A stretch of 64,000 nucleotides of DNA from NCBI RefSeq assembly GCF_003703395.1, contig NZ_RDQN01000007.1, positions 62,001 to 126,000 on the forward strand, written 5' to 3'. The DNA is from Pseudoxanthomonas spadix. GTDB lineage: Bacteria; Pseudomonadota; Gammaproteobacteria; Xanthomonadales; Xanthomonadaceae. This document shows, in pieces, positions 31,464 to 38,879 of the stretch; positions within the stretch are counted from its first letter, which is position 1, and each line of letters starts with the position of its first letter. The position numbers and the translations under genes are program-made. Under the pieces are notes generated by a model that was not told the origin of the DNA, searched no databases, and saw nothing but the letters and a program-made list of their open reading frames with translations.

Positions 31464-33319
31464 GCCACATCCTCATCGTCATCCCACAGTGCCGGCAGGA
31501 CCACGTATACGCGCGCGCTGCGGCCGTCCGGTAGCCGTTCCTTGCGGGTGAACTCCCCGCCGCTTCCCAGCCGCAGCGCGCCCGCATTGGCCAAGGCGCG
31601 CGCAACTTGTCGCGGGTCGAATCCGGCGCACACCTCGCGCCGGAACACCTCCCCGTCGATGTAATAGGCGGTTCCGCCGTCATCGTCGGTCCCTTTGCGG
31701 AAGCCTGCGCGGTTGATCGTGCGTGGCTTGTGGTTCTCGCCGTTGTCCCTCCATGGACTGAACCGGCCCTCTCCATGCAATTCAAGGAACAGGCGCACTT
31801 GCCCAAGCATTGCCACAGGCTCCGATGCGCCGGCGGTTCCACGCATTCGCAGCCAATCGCCGTAGCAGGCGCGAGCCGCCCAGATGGCTTCACCACGCTG
31901 CCAACCGGTCAGCCCCCGGCAAGTTGCCATCTCCCCAGCCGCGGCCACCAGGGCGAAGCGTTGCGCGACTCGGCGGACCTGGCCGGAAGCCAAGCCGTCG
32001 CAAAGCGAATCGAACACCGCATCACGATTCGCCCGCAGCTCGCCCTGCGCCGCACCGGGGTCCCGCGTGAGCATGTCCAGCCACTGCGCCAGCACGTGGC
32101 CGTGGTGGGCCGCTGCGGCGCGTTTGAGCGCATCTGCAAACTCCCCGGGCGTGGTCCCGTCGGGCACGCGCTCGAAGATGCCGGCAGCCCCCTCGATGTC
32201 CGCCGGGACGTCGATCACGCGCACCTCATGCCCGGCGCGCAGCTTGTTGCCCGATGCGGTCACCAGATCGCCCAAGCCTATTTCACCGGCGGACAGGAAC
32301 AGCACGCGAAACCGCTGCGGCGCGCGCGCCGTGCCGTCGCGGTTGCTTCGACCCTTGCCGTGGCCATTGGCCAGCAAGTAGGCGGCCGCACCGGCGTTAC
32401 GTGGGTCAAGCTGCCCGATTTCGTCCAGCGGCAACAGAAGATCCGAATACATCGACGCCACAGCTTCCAGGGCGTTGTCGGTGGCTCGCCAGGTGCGCGC
32501 ATAGGCTGGCGGACCGAACACGCTTGCCGCCGCCGCAAGTGCCGTACTCTTGCCGCTGCTGCTGCCGCCCCGCAGGTGGAAGCCGCCGCCCTCGCTGTCC
32601 AGCAGCCCAAGGCATGGGCCAGCGAATGCGGCCGACAACGCCAGCACCAGGCGCGAATTGCCGGCGCAGGGTGCGGCCACAAGCGTGCGCCACTCATCCA
32701 CGGTGCCCGCGCAACCAAGGGCGACGCCATCGGACATGGCGCCCTGAAACAACAGGGGTTCACCCGCGCTTTCGCCATAGGCCATGGACGGCAGCACGAA
32801 TGCGCCCCCGTGCCAGCCGGTGCGCAGCACACAACGCGCCTTGGCTTCCGGGCGGGCCTGCGCGATGTACTCGGCCAACTTTCCCCGGCGCACCGCAACC
32901 GGCGTGACGTCCAGGCCCTGCCGCAGCAGCTCGGCCCGCAGTTCCTCGCCGCTGCCGGCCAACATGGACATGGGCATTGGCCAGCGGTGTTCCTGTCCGT
33001 CGCGGTCACGGAACACCAGCAGCCGGCCCCATTCGCTGCCCTGTGCATCGCGGGTGAAGGCACTGATTTCCAGCGGCCCGCAGATCCATTGCGGTTCCCC
33101 TTCGCGGTGTTCGCCGGTCATGGGGTCCTGCGTGGCGCCGATCCAGTAAACGCCCGGCGGGTCGAATGCCTCGCCGTCAGCATTGACGAACCGGGAGCGC
33201 AGCGCACGCACCGACCTGGCCCTGCGCGCCTGTCGCGTGCTGGGCTTGGCCTTGACGGCGCGCGCAGCTTCCATCCGTGCCAGGTCGCGTTCTGCGCGCT
33301 CATCAAGGGGTGAGGTCAT
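31460..33319 (-). CDS. DUF927 ATPase (replication helicase-like)
   Basis: 619 aa. The centre holds a P-loop GGSSSGKSTAL (about 250) and a Walker B-like LLLPLDEIGQLD (about 298), typical of DUF927, a domain found in phage and plasmid primase-helicases. The N-terminal 60 residues are basic; the C-terminal part after 520 looks like a winged-helix DNA-binding domain. With the CHC2 protein just upstream (four-base overlap) it would form a split primase-helicase for element replication. Confidence 0.85.
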   Translation of the reverse strand: MTSPLDERAERDLARMEAARAVKAKPSTRQARRARSVRALRSRFVNADGEAFDPPGVYWIGATQDPMTGEHREGEPQWICGPLEISAFTRDAQGSEWGRLLVFRDRDGQEHRWPMPMSMLAGSGEELRAELLRQGLDVTPVAVRRGKLAEYIAQARPEAKARCVLRTGWHGGAFVLPSMAYGESAGEPLLFQGAMSDGVALGCAGTVDEWRTLVAAPCAGNSRLVLALSAAFAGPCLGLLDSEGGGFHLRGGSSSGKSTALAAAASVFGPPAYARTWRATDNALEAVASMYSDLLLPLDEIGQLDPRNAGAAAYLLANGHGKGRSNRDGTARAPQRFRVLFLSAGEIGLGDLVTASGNKLRAGHEVRVIDVPADIEGAAGIFERVPDGTTPGEFADALKRAAAAHHGHVLAQWLDMLTRDPGAAQGELRANRDAVFDSLCDGLASGQVRRVAQRFALVAAAGEMATCRGLTGWQRGEAIWAARACYGDWLRMRGTAGASEPVAMLGQVRLFLELHGEGRFSPWRDNGENHKPRTINRAGFRKGTDDDGGTAYYIDGEVFRREVCAGFDPRQVARALANAGALRLGSGGEFTRKERLPDGRSARVYVVLPALWDDDEDVA

Positions 33320-33777
33320 GTCAACACCTCACGGGCCGCATCAATGCGCGCAAGGGCCTGCAACAGCCGGTCCCGGTCCTCATCGCCCAGCGTGCGCCCG
33401 TCCGCCAAGTCACGGGCCGCCAAGGAGACGATGAGTGATTCCCGGGCCAGGACGCCCAGTGCAGCAGACCACCCACTCTGTCGCCAGGCATCGCGAGCAC
33501 TGGCACGGCCGCCGGGACTTGTGTCCACGGGGCGCGGCGGGAACAGGTCTGCCATTTCAAGGCCAAGGGCACGCAGCACGTCTGAAACATCGCACCCGGC
33601 AAAGCACTTCACCAGCGCACAGCCGTTGCGGCCTTCGGCAATGGATAGCGATGCACTGCGGTCCTTGTGCGCAGGACAGCGCGCGGTCCACCCGCGTCCG
33701 CTTTGACGCACGCACTCCAGGCGCGCCAGCAGGATCCCGGCCGGGCCAACCGCCGAATGCGGAACGGCATGCATCAC
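33316..33777 (-). CDS. CHC2-type zinc-finger primase fragment
   Basis: 153 aa. Contains CPAHKD (about 34-39) and CFAGC (about 59-63), the Cys/His set of the DnaG-type CHC2 zinc finger, followed by DVSDVLRALGL. It lacks the TOPRIM catalytic domain, so it supplies only DNA recognition, presumably with the DUF927 ATPase. The start is GTG 33777, overlapping the previous stop as GTGA, or ATG 33774. Both ends are coupled to neighbours. Confidence 0.8.
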   Translation of the reverse strand: MMHAVPHSAVGPAGILLARLECVRQSGRGWTARCPAHKDRSASLSIAEGRNGCALVKCFAGCDVSDVLRALGLEMADLFPPRPVDTSPGGRASARDAWRQSGWSAALGVLARESLIVSLAARDLADGRTLGDEDRDRLLQALARIDAAREVLT

Positions 33778-34079
33778 CGCACCTGCCCGCGCCGCTGGCG
33801 TGTGATTCTCTTGAAACCTGATTCCGGCGTTGCGATCGTGCCCGCAGTGCCATCCTCCGGCACCACTGCAAACAGCCCGGCCCAGGTGCCATCAGGGCAC
33901 ACGCAATCGGCCCAGGCGATCACCTCCAACTGGAATTCCTCGACGCCATCGGCATAGCACGCATACCAGGCGCCATGGGGAACAGGCAGGACGGCGCGCA
34001 CGACAAGGCCGGAACAGTGATCCGCGCCCGGCGTGGCTGCTGGCGCGATGGCGCGCGCTGCGGTCATGGGCGCGCTCAT
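33774..34079 (-). CDS. Hypothetical element protein
   Basis: 101 aa, no known family. An Ala-rich head is followed by a compact beta-like region (LVVRAVLPVPHGAWYACYADG; VIAWADCVC). The start at ATG 34079 is set by an ATGA overlap with the alpA stop; the longer frame upstream lies inside alpA. It sits between alpA and the primase gene in the same transcript. Confidence 0.6.
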   Translation of the reverse strand: MSAPMTAARAIAPAATPGADHCSGLVVRAVLPVPHGAWYACYADGVEEFQLEVIAWADCVCPDGTWAGLFAVVPEDGTAGTIATPESGFKRITRQRRGQVR

Positions 34080-34279
34080 GCTCGCGCTTTCCGTTGCGCC
34101 GCCGCTGCGATCAGTTCGCGAATGTCCTCGGCACGCCAGGCCGTGGTGCGCTCGCCCAGCTTGAACGGTTGCGGATAGCGGCCAGAACGCACGCCAGCCC
34201 ACCAGGTGGAACGGGAAACGGGGAACAGGGCCAGGACCTGCGGCAGGCGCAGGTAGCCGGTTTCAGGGAGTGTTTGCAT
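34076..34279 (-). CDS. alpA: AlpA-family transcriptional regulator
   Basis: 67 aa. Typical AlpA/MerR-like winged HTH: YLRLPQVLALFPVSRSTWW followed by PFKLGERTTAWRAEDIREL. AlpA proteins activate excision or replication genes in P4-like elements and Gram-negative phage-inducible islands. AAAGGAA precedes the ATG. First gene of the coupled replication operon, downstream of a short AT-rich control region. Confidence 0.9.
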   Translation of the reverse strand: MQTLPETGYLRLPQVLALFPVSRSTWWAGVRSGRYPQPFKLGERTTAWRAEDIRELIAAAAQRKARA

Positions 34280-34332
34280 GGCTTCGGATTCCTTTTGACG
34301 CCGTAATGTCCGGCGGCGGAATCTTCAGCCAT

Positions 34333-34373
34333 CATCGAGAATCGATGTGCCAATTAGGAATTCAGATTGCTAA
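34333..34373 (-). promoter_or_regulatory. Control region upstream of alpA
   Basis: This AT-rich interval holds the palindrome CATCGA-gaa-TCGATG (34333-34347) and the inverted words AATTAG / CTAATT (34352-34377). It is the only gap of note in front of the alpA operon and is a likely promoter/operator. No clear -35/-10 pair can be assigned. Confidence 0.4.
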
Positions 34374-34976
34374 TTAGCTTTTTTCATCCGGCAGCAGCGC
34401 TCGCGCACGCATCACAACCTGGCTGGCGATCTCGTCCTTAGGACTTCTGAACCCCAACAATTGCAGTTGTTTTTCAACGCTTTTCCCTACCGCCTTGTCC
34501 GGCAGCTTTGCCATCACGTCCAGCGCACGAATGATCCGTAGCAGGTTTGTGCGCTCACGCGCGGCCAATGGCTTTTCTTCGGTCGCGACCGGTCCGGCTT
34601 GCTCATCTTCTGCAAAGAAACGCGGCAACGGCCCTTGCAGGCGCAGCCATTCGACCAGCGCCGCGCGCGGGACCTTCCCGTATTCGTCCCATGCGCCTTT
34701 TGTTCCCTGAGGGTAGCGTTCACCGTCGATGGTGGCCCCGTACACCTGCCGTGCCGGATGGTGCCGCACAACGGTCACGCCCAGCGCGCCCCTCGCATCT
34801 GCAAGGCGCCGCTTCCAGCCGTTCAGGGCGGCAATTTCCTCTTGCTCGGCTTTGTCACGTTCCCTCAAGGGACGGAACAGGCGGCCGGGAACGATGCCGC
34901 AGCACAGGGCCGCCGCGTCATCCAAGGAATATTCGGACAGGCCCCGCCACGCGGAGAACGGATCTTCAATTGCCAT
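34374..34976 (-). CDS. Hypothetical island protein
   Basis: 200 aa, no known family. Acidic and aromatic head (DPFSAWRGLSEYSLDDAAALCCG), a middle part with ARQVYGATIDGERYP, and a helical C-terminus with RTNLLRIIRALDVMAKLP. Similar C-terminal helices are common in small phage and island proteins of unknown function. AGGAAGG lies six bases before the ATG, supporting translation. Confidence 0.6.
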   Translation of the reverse strand: MAIEDPFSAWRGLSEYSLDDAAALCCGIVPGRLFRPLRERDKAEQEEIAALNGWKRRLADARGALGVTVVRHHPARQVYGATIDGERYPQGTKGAWDEYGKVPRAALVEWLRLQGPLPRFFAEDEQAGPVATEEKPLAARERTNLLRIIRALDVMAKLPDKAVGKSVEKQLQLLGFRSPKDEIASQVVMRARALLPDEKS

Positions 34977-35075
34977 GTGCGCACCTTCCTGCGCCCTTCA
35001 AAAAAGGACGCCACGGCAACGGGTGAAGGTGTCCCGCTTTCAGCTGGCCGGCCTAGCCGCGGCGTTTTGAAGCAA

Positions 35076-35384
35076 TCAGCGCGCGCTGTTTTCCGCAATT
35101 TCCATACGCGCCCGGTGGATCTTCTGCGCTAGCTCGCGCGCCATCCTCAATCCAGCCTCCCGCCCTACGGCTTGCCCTGTAGCGCGGTCCGTTGCCTCGC
35201 TGAGGATCTCGGCAAGGCGGGCCAGGCGCGCGCGCTGCGCCGGTGTCATGCGGTCCATGTTTTCCAGTATTTCGCGCACATCGTCGGGAGGCGCCGCGGC
35301 GCCATGGGTCGTGCCGTCATCATTGGCGGCCAGGGCCTTGGCAAATAGCTCCAGCGCGGCGCCCTTCCGTTCTGCCGCGCTCAT
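35076..35384 (-). CDS. Small helical element protein
   Basis: 102 aa from ATG 35384 (MSAAERKGAALELF). Mostly helical and charged, with RMTPAQRARLARLAEILSEA; no known family. The frame is open upstream to 35633, but that part is basic low complexity. The chosen start overlaps the stop of the 44-aa gene as ATGA, which argues for coupling. Confidence 0.55.
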   Translation of the reverse strand: MSAAERKGAALELFAKALAANDDGTTHGAAAPPDDVREILENMDRMTPAQRARLARLAEILSEATDRATGQAVGREAGLRMARELAQKIHRARMEIAENSAR

Positions 35385-35515
35385 GCCTTGCCCCGCCAGG
35401 TTTGGTTGCTGGCGAGCACTTCGGGCCCCTGCGCTTGACGCGCTCGCCGGGTGTTGCCCTTGACCGGCGGCGCGCCGTAGGTCCCGGGATCGATTGCCAG
35501 ACTTTGTGCTGCCAT
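35381..35515 (-). CDS. 44-aa phage-like small protein
   Basis: Short ORF beginning MAAQSLAIDPGTYGAPP and ending in WRGKA. AGGAG lies seven bases before the ATG and the stop overlaps the next gene's ATG (ATGA), so it is very probably translated. Function unknown; it is the first small gene after the integrase. Confidence 0.6.
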   Translation of the reverse strand: MAAQSLAIDPGTYGAPPVKGNTRRARQAQGPEVLASNQTWRGKA

Positions 35516-35629
35516 GCTTGCTCTCCTGTTGAGCGGTCGTGGAAGGCGCGGCGGAGTGCGCTATCACCCCGCCGCGCCGCTTGCCGGACGTTGCCCGTTT
35601 CTGCTGCCGGCCGGCGCGACGCGTGCGAC

Positions 35630-36850
35630 TCAACCCGCTTTCGCCCGCAATGGCACGACGTTGCCGCCAACGCGCAGGCTGTCCAGGTAGTCGGCCCAGC
35701 CCTGCATCATCTTGCGACGCTCTGCCAGGTGCGCCGTGCGGTTGTAGGCGCGGCCGTTGGGGTCGCGTACCGCATGCGCCAACTGGTGTTCGATGTAGTC
35801 GGGCCGGTAGCCCAGCACTTCATCCAGGATGGTGCGGGCCATGGCGCGAAACCCGTGGCCAGTCATCGTGTCGCCGTCGAATCCCATCCGGCGCATGGCT
35901 GCGTTGACGGTGTTTTCGCTCATCGCCCGGTCGCGACCGCGCACCCCGGGGAACACGTATTGTCCGCGCCCGGTCAGGGCGTGCAGCTCGCGCAGGATTT
36001 CCACCGCTTGCGTGGCCAACGGGACAACGTGGGGCGTTCCGGTCTTACTGGCCGTGTATCGCCATTCGGCAGCGTCCAGGTCGATATCGGCCCAGCGCGC
36101 GCGACGCAGCTCGCCGGGCCGGACGAAAAACAAGGGCGCCAGCTTCAACGCGGCCATGACCACCGGGGTGCCCCGGTAGCCGTGCAGCGCCCGCAACAGC
36201 GGCGCCACGTCCGCCGGTTCGGTCAGGCTGGCGAAATGGCTGCCTTGCGGCTGCGACAGCGCGCCCAGCAGATCGGCCGCCGGGTTGCGCTCGGCCCGGC
36301 CGGTGGCGATGGCATAGCGGAACACCAGGGACGCCAGCATGCGCGCGCGGTGCGCGGTCTCCACGGCGCCGCGCGCTTCAATCTTGCGCAGTGCCGCCAG
36401 CAGCTCCGGGGCGGTCACATTGGCAACGGGGCGATCCCCGACGTACGGGGTCAGGTCGCTTTCCAGCAGGCGCCGTTCCCGCACCACGGACGCAGGGGCC
36501 AGCTTCTTCGCGCGCTGCGCCAGAAGTTCGGCGGCAACCGCCCCGAAGGTGTTGGCGGTGCGCTCGGCCGTCGCCGCCTTTTCCGCCTTGCGTTGCTCGC
36601 CCGGGTCGATACCGGACGCCAGTAGCTTGCGGGCCTGCGCGCGCCGGTCCCTGGCGTCGGCCAGGCTCACATCCGGATAGGTGCCCAGACTCAACGTGTT
36701 GCGCTTGCCGGTGACGGGCCTGCGGTAGTCCCAGCGCCACCAGCGCGCGCCGTCTGGCTTCAGCAGGAGGTACAGGCCGCCGCCATCGGCAAGCTTCATC
36801 AGCTTGCCGGCAGGCTTTGCCTTGCGAATCGCGGTATCGGACAGGGCCAT
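35630..36850 (-). CDS. int: Tyrosine integrase, P4/DUF4102 type
   Basis: 406 aa. The N-terminal DUF4102 domain shows DTAIRKAKPAGKLMKLADGG and LSLGTYPDVSLADARD, followed by a SAM-like core-binding domain. The catalytic domain has RPGELR (about 244), HGFR (about 328) and the Tyr in GRAYNRTAH (about 369). It integrates the element at tRNA-Lys. ATG 36850 (MALSDTA) is the usual family start although no strong ribosome site is seen. A GACGGTAAC arm-type word abuts the start codon, hinting at autoregulation. Confidence 0.93.
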   Translation of the reverse strand: MALSDTAIRKAKPAGKLMKLADGGGLYLLLKPDGARWWRWDYRRPVTGKRNTLSLGTYPDVSLADARDRRAQARKLLASGIDPGEQRKAEKAATAERTANTFGAVAAELLAQRAKKLAPASVVRERRLLESDLTPYVGDRPVANVTAPELLAALRKIEARGAVETAHRARMLASLVFRYAIATGRAERNPAADLLGALSQPQGSHFASLTEPADVAPLLRALHGYRGTPVVMAALKLAPLFFVRPGELRRARWADIDLDAAEWRYTASKTGTPHVVPLATQAVEILRELHALTGRGQYVFPGVRGRDRAMSENTVNAAMRRMGFDGDTMTGHGFRAMARTILDEVLGYRPDYIEHQLAHAVRDPNGRAYNRTAHLAERRKMMQGWADYLDSLRVGGNVVPLRAKAG

Positions 36851-36910
36851 GACGGTAACAGGGTCGGCGGGATGCCGGGTTACCGGCAAAGCTACCGTCA
36901 GTTACCGTCG
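36851..36910. repeat. Integrase arm-type repeats, right end
   Basis: GACGGTAAC (36851-36859, inverted), GGTTACCGGC (36878-36887), GCTACCGTC (36891-36899) and GTTACCGTC (36901-36909). The last two are direct copies at 10-base spacing, mirroring the left-end pair. Probable P-arm integrase sites, also overlapping the integrase promoter zone. Confidence 0.55.
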
Positions 36911-36953
36911 GTTTTCAATAGCCGGCATCGGACTGAAGCGAACGCAAGACAAC

Positions 36954-36979
36954 AAAAAACCCGCATTTCAGCGGGGTTT
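36954..36979 (-). terminator. Intrinsic terminator of tRNA-Lys
   Basis: CCCGC-atttca-GCGGG with six A on its left. On the minus strand this is a GC stem followed by TTTTTTG, a classic intrinsic terminator 35 bases past the tRNA 3' end. It lies on the element side of the junction, so the element supplies the terminator. Confidence 0.75.
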
Positions 36980-37013
36980 CTTGGACTTCTTCGGATGCTT
37001 CCGGACCTTGATT

Positions 37014-37089
37014 TGGTGGGCCGTGATGGATTCGAACCATCGACCAAAAGATTAAAAGTCTTCTGCTCTACCGACTGAGCTAACGGCCC
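37014..37089 (-). tRNA. tRNA-Lys (UUU)
   Basis: 76 nt including encoded CCA. The minus strand reads GGGCCGTTAGCTCAGTCGG for the acceptor stem and D arm, anticodon loop CTTTTAA with anticodon TTT, T arm with GGTTCGAATCC, and CCCACCA at the 3' end. The acceptor stem pairs fully. Its 3' end is the integration site of the adjacent element. Confidence 0.97.
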
Positions 37090-37174
37090 GGGCACTGCGG
37101 CCCCGGCCTTGCGCCGGGCCGGGAATTTTACCGCATCGATACGCCGATGCGCGAATCGCATCTATCACGCCCGA

Positions 37175-37855
37175 TCAGGCGTAGCGCGTCGGATCGGCCA
37201 CGCCGGCCTCGGCAAAGCCGGCCGCGCGCAGGCGGCAGGCATCGCAATGGCCGCAGGCCCTGCCGGCCGCATCGGCGTTGTAGCAGGACACCGTGCTGGA
37301 AAAATCCACGCCCAGCGCCACCCCTTCGCGCACGATCTGGGCCTTGCCCATGAACTGCAGCGGTGCATGCACGACGATGCCCGCCCCTTCCACGCCGGCC
37401 TTGGTCGCCAGGTTGGCCAGTGCCTGGAAAGCGGCGATGAACTCCGGCCGGCAGTCCGGGTAGCCCGAGTAGTCCACCGCGTTGACGCCGCAGAAGATGT
37501 CGGCCGCGCCCAGCACTTCGGCCCAGCCCAGTGCGATGGACAGCATGATGGTGTTGCGCGCCGGCACGTAGGTGACCGGGATGCCCTCGCCGCCCGGCTC
37601 TTCACCGGTCCGCACGGGCACCTGGATGTCATCGGTCAGGGCCGAGCCGCCGATGCTGCGCAGGTCGACATTGACGACCTTGTGCGCGGCCGCACCGAGC
37701 GCGGCGGCCATGCGCGCGGCCGCGTCCAGTTCGGAGGTGTGGCGCTGCCCGTACTGCACACTCAGGGCGTAGGGCACAAAGCCCTGCGCGCGGGCCATGG
37801 CCAGGACCACGGCCGAATCCATCCCGCCGGAGACGAGAACCACTGCATTTTTCAT
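37175..37855 (-). CDS. queC: 7-cyano-7-deazaguanine synthase
   Basis: 226 aa. Converts 7-carboxy-7-deazaguanine to preQ0 with ATP and ammonia in queuosine synthesis. PP-loop [13 protein letters not shown] at the N-terminus, Y-G-Q-R-H near 40, and a C-terminal zinc set ([17 protein letters not shown]). Full length. Downstream of queE on the same strand, separated by a 234-base gap that contains a large palindrome. Confidence 0.97.
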   Translation of the reverse strand: MKNAVVLVSGGMDSAVVLAMARAQGFVPYALSVQYGQRHTSELDAAARMAAALGAAAHKVVNVDLRSIGGSALTDDIQVPVRTGEEPGGEGIPVTYVPARNTIMLSIALGWAEVLGAADIFCGVNAVDYSGYPDCRPEFIAAFQALANLATKAGVEGAGIVVHAPLQFMGKAQIVREGVALGVDFSSTVSCYNADAAGRACGHCDACRLRAAGFAEAGVADPTRYA

Positions 37856-37899
37856 GGGCGTTTGTTCTTGCCGGCTCGAGCGGGCGGGGGATGCATAGC

Positions 37900-38066
37900 C
37901 TAGTACCGCAACCCAAAGATATCGAAACGTGAAAGCGCGGCTTCAAGCCCAGGGCGGCGTTGCAAGCCTTGCCAAGGCGGCCTGCCTTGGCGGCAGCTTG
38001 CGCCTTGCCCTGGACTTGAATCCATCACTTTCACCATGTTCCGTTATCTCCGGGCTACGGTACTAG
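37900..38066. repeat. 167-base imperfect palindrome between queE and queC
   Basis: Outer arms 37900-37955 and 38007-38066 are inverted copies with 46 identities over 56 aligned positions. All eight transitions would form G-U pairs in minus-strand RNA, leaving two mismatches and two small gaps. The inner 50 bases are also partly self-complementary (CCTTGCCAAGG; CCTTGGCGGC). It lies in the leader of queC. It could be a structured RNA, an attenuator or a MITE-like insertion. Confidence 0.7.
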
Positions 38067-38089
38067 CGCCAGGACGCGCGGCCGGTGAC

Positions 38090-38779
38090 TCAGCGACCGG
38101 GTTCGTCGTTCCACAGCAGCTTGTGCAGCTGCATCTGAAAGCGCACCGGCAGACGATCTTCGACGATCCAATCAGCCAGATCGCGCGGACTCAACTGATC
38201 CTTGGACGGCGAGAACAGCACGCTGCAGCGGCCGGACAACGCGTGCTCGCGCACCAGTGCGCGCGCCCATTCGTAATCGCTGCGCCCGCACAGGACAAAC
38301 TTGAGCTGGTCGCGCGCGCTCAGCAGCGCCAGGTTCTCCCAACGGTTGCGGTGTAGCTCGCCCGAGCCCGGCGTCTTGATGTCGACCACCCGTGACACCC
38401 GCGGATCAACCTGTGAGACATCGATCGCGCCGGAGGTTTCCAACGAGACTTCGTGGCCAGCATCGCACAGGCGCTCGAGCAGGCCGATGCAGCGCTTCTG
38501 CGCCAGCGGCTCGCCGCCGGTCACGCACACATGGCGCACGCCCTGGCGCGCGACCTCGGCCAGGATGTCGTCGATCTCCCACCAGGTGCCGCCATGGAAG
38601 GCGTAGGCCGTATCGCAGTAGCTGCAGCGCAGTGGACAACCGGTCAGGCGCACGAACACCGTCGGCCAGCCGACCGCATCGGCCTCGCCCTGCAGCGACA
38701 GGAAGATCTCGGTGATCTTCAGCCGCTCCTGCGGTGATTGTTCGATATCGCCGGGAAGGGCGGCGGCAGTGGCGTTCAT
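38090..38779 (-). CDS. queE: 7-carboxy-7-deazaguanine synthase (radical SAM)
   Basis: 229 aa. Radical SAM enzyme using 6-carboxytetrahydropterin in queuosine synthesis. The cluster motif is CPLRCSYC (C-x3-C-x2-C), preceded by the QueE-specific EIFLSLQGE substrate loop and followed by YAFHGG. It shares strand and pathway with queC. The start at ATG 38779 gives a short flexible head before the conserved ITEIF. Confidence 0.95.
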   Translation of the reverse strand: MNATAAALPGDIEQSPQERLKITEIFLSLQGEADAVGWPTVFVRLTGCPLRCSYCDTAYAFHGGTWWEIDDILAEVARQGVRHVCVTGGEPLAQKRCIGLLERLCDAGHEVSLETSGAIDVSQVDPRVSRVVDIKTPGSGELHRNRWENLALLSARDQLKFVLCGRSDYEWARALVREHALSGRCSVLFSPSKDQLSPRDLADWIVEDRLPVRFQMQLHKLLWNDEPGR

Positions 38780-38879
38780 CTCACGGGGCCTCCAACAGGT
38801 GCACCACCGCAGACCCCGCAGTGGCGTTCAACGATCTTCAGCACAACAGGTTCGAGCGGCCCGGATGAAGCCATCCACC

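Larger units (their letters stand above)
29737..37036. mobile_element. Integrated element at tRNA-Lys, phage-satellite-like, about 7.3 kb
   Basis: Bounded on the right by the 3' end of tRNA-Lys, with the integrase gene next to it, and on the left by the interval after hslO. All genes point left and most overlap by four bases. The set (integrase, AlpA, CHC2 primase fragment, DUF927 ATPase, Nu1-like HTH protein) plus a repeat array matches the plan of Gram-negative phage-inducible islands and P4-like satellites. No capsid, tail or large terminase gene is present. The right edge follows from the tRNA; the left edge is tentative because the att match is only 15 of 17. Confidence 0.75.

Noticed and set aside
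33774-34202. 142-aa version of the hypothetical protein after alpA
   Set aside because: Its first 41 codons lie inside alpA in a different frame; the internal ATG 34079 overlaps the alpA stop and is preferred.
35385-35633. Long N-terminal extension of the 102-aa element protein
   Set aside because: The added 83 residues are basic low complexity, overlap the 44-aa ORF in another frame, and lack the ATGA coupling that supports the shorter start.
37900-38066. preQ1 riboswitch upstream of queC
   Set aside because: Context is suggestive, but I see no preQ1-I/II/III-type short pseudoknot next to the start codon; the structure is one long symmetrical hairpin.
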